From NCBI GenBank assembly GCA_021613335.1, contig JAJTWR010000308.1:1177001-1241000 (forward strand): a stretch of 64,000 nucleotides of DNA, given 5' to 3'. Position 1 is the stretch's first letter. Each line of letters starts with the position of its first letter. The notes beneath the pieces are model-generated. The model had not been told where the DNA came from. It was given only the letters and a program-made list of their open reading frames with translations, and searched no databases. This stretch comes from Whitmania pigra. Lineage: Eukaryota; Annelida; Clitellata; Hirudinida; Haemopidae. This document shows, piece by piece, positions 16,945 through 27,410 of this stretch. Both the position numbers and the translations under genes were made by a program.

Positions 16945-19900
16945 TTAGGCTGATTTAAACTGCCTGAAAATCTGAAAAAAATTAATTTGAAATTAAATCA
17001 GCAACTCGCCAAATTCCTTTATTACCCTGCCAAATCATTAAACCTTTATCTCTTTGTCCTCAGAGCCTGTGAGGAGCACATCACCCGCAATAGCAGCGCA
17101 AGTGACACTTGCATCATGTCTTTGTATGGCTTGGATTGGAAGCATCTTGTCAAGACACCAGAGCTTGGAAGTCAAAGACAAATCCATCATTTCCACCATC
17201 ACAGCTTAGTCTCTTATTAAATTCACTATTTGGAGATTCTCACCAATATAGTTGAATCTGATGAGCAGGAAATGAGGAACTTCTGAACAGGAGGAGAAAC
17301 AAGATTGTTGATGATACCCACATGTCCAGTTAAATGTTGGACATTAAGGAGAGTAACAGCATCGTAGATGTTTATGTTCTTGTTATATGTTCCTTCAAAA
17401 ACAAAGTCATAGTAATGACAATCCTTTTTAGGTAATTCAAACTCATTAATAATGGAACTTGGAAACACCAAAAGCTGGAAAATTTATAATAATGCATAAT
17501 AAAATGTATACCAGCAACAATGAAAAGCTTTGTAACTGTCAGGGAGTAAACAGATCCAATGCGTTCCTCAATTTTACCAACAGCTTCAAAATCACTAGAA
17601 TTTTTCCAAATACTGATTGTTCCATGAGCTCCAATATATACCTTGTCCTATGTAATAGTATGCCATAATTTATTATCGACCATAAACATTAATAAATCAT
17701 ATAATATTCTGTACCAAGTAAATAATAAGGTATAATATAAATAACAGCTGAGTTTGATTTTAATTTTAGTAGCTTGTTATTCAGCTGATAACAACATGTT
17801 CAAAGACCCACATTCAAAGAATTGGTAGCAAGCGATCTTGCCCAATGATGAAGCCCTCTGATAATGTGCAAATATTCCAAAGTCTTGCACTGCCAGACCT
17901 GAATGAACGAATTACAATTGAAAGACTTACTCAAATCGCACTACAGTTTTAAATGTTTACACTTTATTCTACCTAGAGGCAGGTTAAGAATGTTATCGCG
18001 ATAACAGATATCAATAAAAAAAATCAGGAATAGATAGACCTTGACATTAGTAAAAGATGCTGAAAACAATTTGTCAGCAGAACAGATGAGTGCTGTAATG
18101 CGTTTCTCGTGAGCATTCTGGAAAATTAAAAAAAAATTCAATTCACATTTGTTCCTTTCAATCAATATTTTCATCGCCTCGTTACTACTTTCAACTTCAA
18201 GTTAATCGAATTACTTACAGGAGCAGAAGAAATTTCATTGAGTAAATAGGCACTCCAACATTTAATGGCCAAATCATCTCCAGCAGTGTAGAGGCATTCC
18301 TTGTAAATGACTGCAGCATTTATCTTCAAGACAAGGCTTATGTACTAATAATAATATTAACAAAAATAATAATTTCATAATATGTTCCTTTATAAAGATC
18401 CACAAGTGCCACCATCAGCAGCACTCAAGAATTAGCCAATTGAAATTGAATAATTTAATAATAAATAAATAAGAATAACTTAAAAATAAATAAGAATAAT
18501 AATGTCATGGAGACCCTCCTCTTCCCTGCTGTTAAAGTTTTCAGACTTCCTTTCTCCAAAGCATCCAAATTCCATATTTTAACATTCCCTTCCACGTCGG
18601 TACTGAACACTACTCGATTCGACAATGCAATGCTTGTCACCGTCGAACGATGACATCTGTGCAATCAAATAAACATTACAAAGTTTGTATCACAACATTG
18701 CAACTGCACTGTTACCTAATATAAGATACAATATGACATTATATTTAACTAGTAAGAATCATTTTTATATCCGATGAAAGATTAAAAAAATGACATCCAT
18801 TTAACCAACCAATCAAACATCAATGCCAATTCATTAATTACTATTTCTTTTTATTTCCCCATACTTTAAGAAGGCTTTTTAATAATAAAGCATGCCTCAT
18901 TGTTCCAATGCACTTGAATTGAAAGGGCATCACCCAAAACTCCTCGGACGTTTTGAAAACAGAATGAATTCCTAGAAGTCATTAAAAACATCCTGAACCA
19001 GAAATATTTGACAAAAAAAATTTGATGATAATTACTAAGACTTGATTTTCTTTCAATAAATTCTTCAATTGATTCATAGTCTGATTCCTTACTAAATGGT
19101 ATTTTTGGTAATTTAAATAAAAAATCCACTCTAGAAACATTTATATAAAAGCAAGTTTACTTTTCAGGAAAAGGCGATAAAACGGCATTTTCAATGATTT
19201 TCAGTCTCTCAGACATTTCACAAACTTTACTAATCATATTTTCTAGAGATGTCTTCAAAATCTGAACCTAGAAAAATGAAGCTATAGTAGCTATAAATTC
19301 ATCAAGCCTTATATTTATCATTACTTGTTCTTCAGTTGATGTTGATTTGACGTACATTCGTTGAAATGTTTCCAGTTGCATCGTTTCATCACCTGCAATA
19401 TCATCTAACTTTGAAGGGGTTGGCAAAATGCCAGTTAGTACCAGTGGTATAGTAAAGGGAGGTCCTATGGGGCACCAAATTGATAATATGGGGAGGAGGT
19501 TGCCAAATTATCAAAATTGGATACCAAATTAATAATCTTAAAATGGGGGTACCAAGTTATCAGTATTGCCTCAAGCACCAAAACACCTAGCTAAGCTTTT
19601 TGTTAGTACATTCAATTTTTGTAGCATATTTAAATGCTAGCTTTGGAGATGCTCAACAATGTTTATAATGACCTAATATTATGCTAACAAACACATAATA
19701 GTAATAATAGCTCAACAATTATGAAAATTTAAGTGTACTTCAAGCCATTAAACTAGCTTGAGGAACAACAAAATTTTAGACACTAATTAAAGAATAAAAA
19801 TAATATTTGTACAAGTATGAAGAAATCCAACCTGCCGAGGAAGGCAATGTCAAATTGTATTGACATTTGATCAAGTGGTCCTTAACATCTTTTCTCTTAA

Positions 19901-20441
19901 TTTTGCAACATACTTTAGGTTTCTTTGGACATTCTACCAAAACAAATGCACATGTTTTTTCATGCTCACTCAACTCACCTGAAAGAGCAAAATGACATTA
20001 AAAACTAGCTTAAATGTATTTATTCATTGTCCTAAAACAAACCGTATCTAAAGACATCGGTACATCCATTGACTTGATCTCCAAATTTGCATTTGACCAG
20101 CAAGTTATTTATTTGATCCTGAATAGCTCTGCGTGCACGTGGTTCTCAATACAGTATTGAAATTTATAACAACTCTTTAGTGAGTCTCACCTGTTTATTA
20201 CCAACAATTTCAATCCGCATTCTTCTCCATCTATTGGACATCGCACATTTTCATTTCCGGGTTTAGCCTCTTTTGAAATACAAGTTTCGCAGAAGCTATG
20301 GCCGCATTTAACGTTGATAACAGGCTTCAAATACACATTTTGACATAATGGACACCTCAAATAAACACAAGGCTCCTCGAGCAACAAGGAGTCAATCCTT
20401 TCAAAGAGTGGCTCAACCTCGTAAATGTCTTCTAAATCCAT
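16945..20441 (-). CDS. TRAF7: TRAF7-like RING/WD40 E3 ubiquitin ligase
   Basis: Fifteen exons: 20441-20191, 20128-20043, 19978-19832, 19392-19325, 19267-19161, 19130-19036, 18971-18896, 18656-18515, 18323-18219, 18117-18040, 17898-17812, 17647-17512, 17392-17244, 17163-17044, 16971-16945. The protein has 557 residues (human TRAF7 has 670). The RING uses C30/C33, C46/H48, C51/C54 and C68, with the CPID ending seen in TRAF7 (CPVD in human). A TRAF-type zinc-finger region with CPKKPKVC follows, then a coiled coil at exons 4-5, then seven WD40 blades (KIWNLD, IKCWSA, VKVWQC, ISIWKN, INIYDA, ILLWCL, IKIFRQ). The signatures GLHHWARSL and GSVYSLTVT match TRAF7 blades 4-5. Known members are E3 ligases that act with MEKK3. 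Intron 7 needs a GC donor (AG|GCATGC at 18895). The Met at 20441 directly follows TTTCAG, so a 5' UTR intron or a trans-splice site is likely. Confidence 0.9.
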
Positions 20442-20782
20442 CTGAAACCCATCTGGCGGGATAACAGGAATTCAATTTGTATCATTCACAATTTATGAAT
20501 AATATACAACGTTATTATTCGTTTACTCTAGACAAAAACTTGACGTATTAGATAAGTTATTCGTATTTGCGTCTCGATTGAAGCAATAATGTAATATTAG
20601 TAGTTTATAGCAATTCACTTTTAATCAAAATACAACTCGTTGGATACGCGTTGTTCCTGCAGCACCACTCGACAGTTAATTTTATTTGGAGTGGAAGGAC
20701 GCTATGTCGTCTGATACGTTAGTTTTTAGTGCTCTAATTGCTATTTCATAATATTTATATTAATTCATTTTTATTGTAAAGT
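20442..20782. promoter_or_regulatory. Shared bidirectional promoter, TRAF7 / NEK6-7
   Basis: Only 341 bases separate the divergent start codons of TRAF7 (minus) and the NEK kinase (plus), so their promoters must overlap or one must lie in a UTR. No TATA box or CpG-rich block stands out. An acceptor-like TTTTTATTGTAAAG ends one base before the NEK ATG, and TTTCAG ends at the TRAF7 ATG, so part of this interval may be 5' UTR intron. Confidence 0.5.
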
Positions 20783-22835
20783 ATGGATCTCTTGCCAACG
20801 ACCATAAAAACTGACACACAAAATAGTGACGGATTGGCAGGAGAAAATCCATATTGCAAGCTTTCTAATTTTGAAATCGAGAAAAAAATTGGCAGGGGAC
20901 AATTTAGTGTGGTGTATAGAGCAAGATGTAAAATAAACAATCAAGTCATTGCTTTAAAGAAAGTCCAGGTTTGGAATGATATTTCACTTTCAAATTCATT
21001 TACGACTAATTTATAATTTTGTATTTTTTCCTGATCATCTTTGTTTTGGTTATATTTTGTCATTTTCTTAAAGAGTGTTACTAAAGTACATTATCATTAA
21101 GAATATGCATTATAATTTACATTTTTTATGCAACTAGATTAAATGCTATGATTTTTACTATTAAGATTTTTGAGATGATGGATGCTAAAGCAAGACAAGA
21201 CTGCATCAAGGAAATTGATCTTTTAAAGCACCTTGATCATCCTAACATTATCAGATATTTGGCCTCATTTGTTGGTGACAATGAGTTGAATATTGTGCTT
21301 GAATTGGCTGATGCTGGAGATTTGTCAAGAATGATTAAAGTGAGATATAAATAGTTATTATTTTAATTTTGAAACACAAGCATAGTTTCCAAATTTAATG
21401 TTTTTGTTAGAGCAACCTAAATATCTTTCATATCCTTCAATAGGCCTCATTTAAATTTATTGAAAAACTATCTGATTTTCTGAATTATTTGATTTTTATT
21501 ATGATAAATATATGCAGCACTTTAAGAAACAAAACAGACTCATACCAGAAAAAACGGTTTGGAAATATTTCACCCAAATATGCAGTGCTTTGGACCACAT
21601 GCACTCCAAGAGGATCATGCACAGAGGTGAAATTTCATGTCTTTATGTTCTAGTCTTCAATTTATACCAAGTTTTTTCGTTCACTTTTATCTCTACTTTA
21701 ATTTTTTAAAGTTTTTTATTAAATGTTTAGGTTAAATTATTAATTTCTCAAAAGGCACATAATTACAACTTTTTAATGGTATGTTTTAATGGATTCATGA
21801 AGATAGATGTAACTTAAAGATGTAAGATATTATGTAACTTAAAGATGTAAGATATTATGTAACTTAATAGTTCAAATATTATTTTTAAAAGCTAGAAAAA
21901 TTTGATATTGAATTAGCTGACTTTTTTATCACTCAAATGATTTGACCTGTTGCAGATATCAAGCCAGCCAATGTATTCATCACAGCTGAAGGTGTCGTCA
22001 AATTGGGCGATCTTGGTCTCGGGAGATTTTTTAGTTCTCAATCTAATGCTGCCCACTCTCTTGGTTGGTCTCTTATTTTAGATTTTAATACTTTAAATTG
22101 ATTCTTAAAATTTGATTTAAAATGAAATGGAAATTACGAGCCAATGTTAATTATAACTTACGAGTGGATGCCACAGCAAGAAATGAATTTAAATGCTTGT
22201 GTGTGATCGTAATTTATTTTATAGTGGGAACTCCATATTACATGTCACCAGAAAGAATACACGAGAATGGATACAACTTGAAGTCTGATATTTGGTCGTT
22301 AGGCTGTCTCCTGTACGAAGTGTGTTGATTTGAAATACCTCTAAGCTTCCACAAATTATTGTTAAATTGCAATCAAAGATGGGTTAACGGATCATTTTTC
22401 ATGGTCTTGGTTTCACGGCTGGGTGTTGGCGCACGTTCAACCTGACTTTATTCTTGAACAGATGGCAGCTCTTCAGTCCCCGTTCTATGGTGAGAAGATG
22501 AATCTCTACTCCCTCTGCAAGAAGATTGAACAATGTGACTATCCTCCACTCCCCTCTGACAAATATTCACAGGAGGTTATTACATTATTATTGTTGCTGT
22601 TACTTATTATAATAATTGTTATTATCTATATTACTATTATTATTATTACTTTAGACCAGCACAAATTTTCTCTAGGAATATTTTGTCTCATGCTAATGGT
22701 AACTAATTAATTATTAATGTTTCAATTTTGCAGATGCGTGACATGATAGATTCCTGCATAAATGCCGAGCCGGAGCAACGTCCGGACATAAGCTACGTTT
22801 ACGAAATAGCCAAGAAGTTGAATGCACGTTGTTGA
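20783..22835 (+). CDS. NEK7: NIMA-related kinase of the NEK6/NEK7 class
   Basis: Seven exons: 20783-20968, 21166-21339, 21518-21626, 21956-22063, 22225-22319, 22462-22575, 22734-22835, giving 295 residues (NEK7 302, NEK6 313). The kinase is complete: GRGQFSVVY glycine loop (G37-R-G39), lysine K59 in IALKK, catalytic HRD with D157, and DLG at 175-177 in place of DFG, as in NEK6/7. Ser191 in AAHSLVGTPYY corresponds to the NEK7 activation-loop serine. The tail block [18 protein letters not shown] is nearly identical to vertebrate NEK7. The short N-terminal arm and the lack of a C-terminal regulatory tail are typical of this class, which NEK9 activates to promote spindle formation. NEK6 and NEK7 cannot be told apart here; the symbol is a class label. 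Confidence 0.95.
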
Positions 22836-23310
22836 TTGTCGTTTAGGTCTTTGGTATAATATTTTTTGACACCTAACATCTTTGATGCATCTGCTTTCAT
22901 TAGGGCTGGCTGAATTGATTGATGTTAAATCAAAATCTTTTATATTATTTGTGAGACAAAATAATTTGAGTGAATGGAACGTTTTGACGAGTTTGTTGTT
23001 AATTATGTGAACACGTAGGAATTTTTATTTTCCTGGTAGGATTCTTGTTTTGATTATCTTTTTGATGTTTCAAATGCTTCATTGATTGCACCAACATTTT
23101 AAGATTTTTGTGCTGCATCTTATTAAGATGATCTTAATGAGTAATCATAGTTCTTAATTCCTTAAATCTGTTTATATTCAAAAATATGCAAAATTATTTG
23201 CAGATCCTTGTTAAATTATGAACTACATAGGCCATTCGGTTAAGTTTTTTATTAAATGATTCGTATCTCGTAACTTTAACATTGGAATCGTGTGTCACAT
23301 TCACAAATTA
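22836..23310. other. Convergent 3' region of the NEK and arrestin genes
   Basis: 475 bases between the two stop codons. A minus-strand AATAAA at 23253-23248 lies about 60 bases past the arrestin stop. No separate gene is seen. Confidence 0.6.
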
Positions 23311-24502
23311 TCACTCTTCCTCCTGGAAGAGAATGTTCTCCTTCATCTCCCCATCGACCATTGGATGTCTGAACTTTTCCAAATCCTTTGCATCGACATT
23401 GAAATCCACATCTTTCAGATTATCATTTGAGAGGATGAAGTCGTTTCCAGTGCTGATGGGGTATTCGCTTTCGTCCCAGGCCTGTTTGATTCCCTGCGTT
23501 CTGTCGCTTTCGGGCGTTCCGATGACGACAGGAATGGATGCTTCGACGTCCGATTCGTCGTCAAATTCAATCCTGAACTGTAAAACGTACTGAATGTCGA
23601 TGAGGACGCATCCTTCGAGGTTTGATTCCGGAATGAATGGCGGAACAGGAAGACGAAGGTCCGTCCAAACCCTCTCTCCTCCGTACTCAACCTGGAGAAT
23701 AGAATTAATAAGTTTTAAGATCCGGGCTCTGAATAAATCATTAGAGAGTTTAGTTACTAACTGGTAAGGAATCCACTTTCTTGTTGACAATTTGACTGTG
23801 CGTTCGACTATGATTCTTTGCGTGGAATTTACTGTTTAACAACAATACAGCAAGGATGGACTTTATGTTGCTCGGGTAGTTGTTTTCTATTTGAGCGTTG
23901 ATGATGATGTCCTCGCCTGGGAGGAAACCAATTTTTGGGACCTCGAATTCTGCCTCTATTTTACTGTGGCAGAAGATCATACTGCATGCAGACTTCTTGC
24001 TCAACTTAACAGTCCTTGGGAGCTTGAGTTCTTGATTGTTGCTCAGGTCGTATCTACGGAGTACCAAGAAAGGTTCGCTGGTAATGTTGGATCCGAGTCC
24101 CATCTGGTTCTCATTCCCCTGTTTCAGGGTGGCCTTAACTACGTACGTGACGCTGCCGAACTTTCCGATGAATGACGACGGGAGGCTATCTGGAAGGTTG
24201 TATTGTAGAGGAAAGGAATGATTTCCTTTCGAGAGTACTGTCGGTGCCTCTTGATCATAAACGGATACGCTCTCGTCGACGTAGATTTCAGAGGCCGTGA
24301 GATTAGAGTCACTTTTGCCGCCATCCGTGTCGAGTCCTACAGTTGCCTCGCCCTTGATTTGTACCACGATGGCTTTGACGTACATGTCCTCGGAAAGAAT
24401 GAGAACCACTTGTCCGGATAGAATCTCTCCAGGCTCGTATTGGTATTGTTCGTCAATATCATGATCCAGGTGTATTTCCAGCTTCTTTATTGGACTAGCC
24501 AT
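23311..24502 (-). CDS. Arrestin domain-containing protein (alpha-arrestin)
   Basis: Two exons, 24502-23762 and 23691-23311, phase 0, giving 373 residues. The N-terminal arrestin fold has the usual hallmarks: KKLEIHLD, YEPGEILSGQVVL, GNHSFPLQYNLPDSLPSSF and GSVTYVVKATL. The second fold starts with KIGFLPGEDIIINAQIENN and ends with IDIQYVLQFRIEF. Proteins of this family are adaptors that bring receptors or transporters to trafficking and ubiquitin machinery at membranes. The C-terminal tail is acidic and shows no PPxY motif, so direct NEDD4-type ligase recruitment as in ARRDC1-4 is not supported. It lies tail-to-tail with the NEK gene. Confidence 0.9.
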
Positions 24503-25690
24503 ATCAACGAAACTCTAACGAAGAAATTATCTTGTATCTGATTACGTTGACGGTTTGATAGTTTTTACAAAGGCGCTGAGAAGTTCAGATTAGAATATTT
24601 TAGCGAAACGTTTTTCTCACACAGCCACGAAAATTTCATGGAACTTCGCGAGCCTTAAGCCCTCGCATATTAAGAAGTGTGTCACGGGCCGTGATCAGAC
24701 AGCCGTTCTAGTGTTTGTTTTAACTACAGGCCTGAGTTACTCAGGCGTGGCAATCTTGAAACTTCTCGTAACTATCATTCTGAAAAGCTGGCGTGACACA
24801 TTCATACTAAATAATTGTGTGGTGAGAGAAACATACATCATTAGGTCATTCACGATTAAAATTTGGTTAGAATGATCAATGTAAGAGGAAAACGCCTGGT
24901 CCACAATAGAATCTGTAAATTAGATTTTTAAAATGCTAAAAAGTGCCGAAATCTAATGGTCCCTGGCTCATAATTTTTCTAAAACATTCAGCTATTCAAG
25001 TACCGAAGGAATAAGTACAAGTTATATTCAGATTCTATAGAAAATATGACTATCGAAATATGGATATTTGTTAAAAAAATAGGAGTGGTTTATCACAGAG
25101 ACATTAGTCTCCTTAAACCACTGTAAATAGATCTTATGTTAAATGCATGAAATAAACTCGAGTATTCCCACTGAACCGCAGGTGCCATTATAATCTTTAA
25201 TACATTTCATGAAATGGTTTTTAGCTTTTGGGGGATCAGTTTTTATTAAATAACTTTCATTTAAATCATTTTTGTTTTGAAGGGTCACTGGCTACTCTAA
25301 ACCAGACGTCTGGTGTTTTAAGACCATCTTTCCTATGCGATTGCTCTGAGTAGAAACTTGACCAGCAGTTTCAACAATTTAAATGCACCTTGGGTGACAA
25401 AGAAATAATTTTGAATTTATGAATGTATTGAATGTACTTTATAAAGCCTTCGCTTTGATTCCTCAATCCCTCCGAAGAATAGATGTCATAGTTCTAGTAG
25501 AAATTTTAAACATGTTGAAAAGTTGGATGAATTTTATTTCGGTTTAATAAAATACGTATATTGAATTAAAACAGATTGTGAGGAAAAAAATAGCATGGAT
25601 GCCAAAAAAGAATGCCTCCAGCCTTTAGCGCCGGAAATCACGATGGTATTGGTAGAGCCTGTCTCCCTGTAGTAACTTGTAGAGATGGAT
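24503..25690. other. Intergenic, no gene recognised
   Basis: About 1.2 kb holding the arrestin upstream region and the 3' flank of the small Lys/Cys-rich gene. No exon or control element stands out. Confidence 0.5.
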
Positions 25691-26092
25691 TTATTTTGGC
25701 AGGTAACATTTTACTCTGGCCTTGGTCTTGCAAACCTGCTTTTTCTTTTTCTTGCACGCATTTTTCTTTTTCTTAGGCTTGCACCTCGACCTATTCCTCT
25801 CCGCGCTCCTTGTCTCAATGTTAACGTTCTGAAAGTTTTGAAAGTATTCCATGTTTCAATAAAATGAAACTACATAATAACTACATTGGTTAACATTGTG
25901 TCAATGTTTTTGCTTGAAGTAATGAATAAGATCTGCAGATGTATCTTGTTTATTTTTTTTCGATGAATTAAATTTTCATAATGAGCCTTTTTAAATGTCT
26001 TGTGACCTTTTAGTGAATTGCTTGTGAAGCTATGAGTGTTAAGTAATAACGACTGTAAAATATTTCAAATACAAACTTACTTGAGGATCCAT
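25691..26092 (-). CDS. 49-residue Lys/Cys-rich basic protein (unknown)
   Basis: Two exons: 26092-26081 (12 bases, MDPQ) and 25828-25691. The donor GTAAGT is strong and the acceptor is preceded by pyrimidines (TTTTCAAAACTTTCAG in loose form). The phase is 0. The second exon encodes an Arg/Ser stretch and then a run with four cysteines spaced C-x8-C-x7-C-x7-C among Lys clusters (CKPKKKKNACKKKKKQVC). It has no signal peptide and no known domain. An AATAAA (25695-25690) overlaps the TAA stop, so the 3' UTR would be very short. A perfect cAMP-response palindrome lies 134 bases upstream. The composition is compatible with a DNA-packaging or sperm basic protein, but that is inference. It could also be a chance frame, though the splice signals argue against that. 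Confidence 0.5.
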
Positions 26093-26225
26093 AACGTCTC
26101 TGATAATCTCACGATCGAGAACACAAAAGACCTTTCGACGCACGCAGAACTTGTGTGTTTTAAAAAGAAAAATACATTTCACGGTCTGCTATTGGAGCGT
26201 TAATACTTGCGTAATTCGAATTTTA

Positions 26226-26233
26226 TGACGTCA
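26226..26233. promoter_or_regulatory. CRE palindrome TGACGTCA
   Basis: Perfect 8-base cAMP-response element, 134 bases upstream of the ATG of the small Lys/Cys-rich gene and about 360 bases past the netrin stop-codon side in plus coordinates. CREB and CREM factors bind this site. CREM drives many spermatid genes in mammals. Binding here is inferred from the sequence only. Confidence 0.45.
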
Positions 26234-26586
26234 TTCGATCGAACTTAGAAAAAAAATCGTTTTAAACTTTAAGCTTAGTGAATTTTTAATGGTCGATATG
26301 TAATATTTATTTTAATTTTTAAATCAAGTTATAAAATTAATTTTATTGAATTGAGCAGATTTAGTTACGAATGAGACCAATTTATTTACTAAATTGTGTT
26401 TAATATGGGGAATTACAATACTAAATCTATCATCGTATTATTTCTTGACATCTCGCTACGAAATATACACAATTTCTAGGCTAAACACTGAATTCCGTAA
26501 TGAATCTCTATACAACATCGCAAATATCAGCGAAAACAAATCGAAAACAACACTTCAAGCGGAATTTTCTTCTGTTGGAAATCATT

Positions 26587-27375
26587 TCAGCAGCGATTAT
26601 TTCCAGTACTCTTGAGAAGTTGCTCCGTCTTTTTGCTGACAGCCGGTGTCCACTTGGTGAAGGTGCTTCCTCCGCTCAGCACCATTCCACCACTGGTTGA
26701 TCCAGCTAATGGATCTTTTTTACCGACGACCAAGTATGACCTTCCGGCCTTTAGCTTCGGACACTGACAGTTCTCATCCGACACCATCCAAAGAATTTCC
26801 TCGCTCGATTTCGACGTTTTCCACCTCAAAGACTGAGGTTTCTTGAAGACGTGTTTCAGTCGTATTCTGTACTTGATCCAGTCTTTCATCTGCTCCTGAG
26901 AAGTTACCTCGAGAGCTGCCACTGCAAGCAACGGAGATTTTAAATTAAACACTGAAAAGCATGCATGCGAATATTTCAAACCGAATTCGTTCTTGCAAAT
27001 TCTTCCGATATTCCTGAATGGAGTTCTTTTCAAGCAGTTGTCGCATTCTGAAAAGGAAATTAAATAAAAATGTGTTTCTTTCTTTTCCTAAAAAAATTTC
27101 TTATTAAATTTGATATTAAAATTTCCACTGCAATTCAAAAATCTTTTGAGACTGACTTCTGACAGATTTGAGAGACTTGTCATTTTCTGGCAGAAAAGGA
27201 GAAAAAAATGAATCTAGTTTAAAAAGAAGTAAAATTAAAAGTAAAAACCTTTTGCTGGGATTGCTGCCAGGTGCTGTATTTCTGGAGAAGTAAAATAAGA
27301 ATTAAATAGACATTACTTGAACTTGTAGATGTATTTATGTGTGAAATATTTGTATTTTCTTTCTTCTTCTTCTTC

Positions 27376-27410
<35 letters not shown>

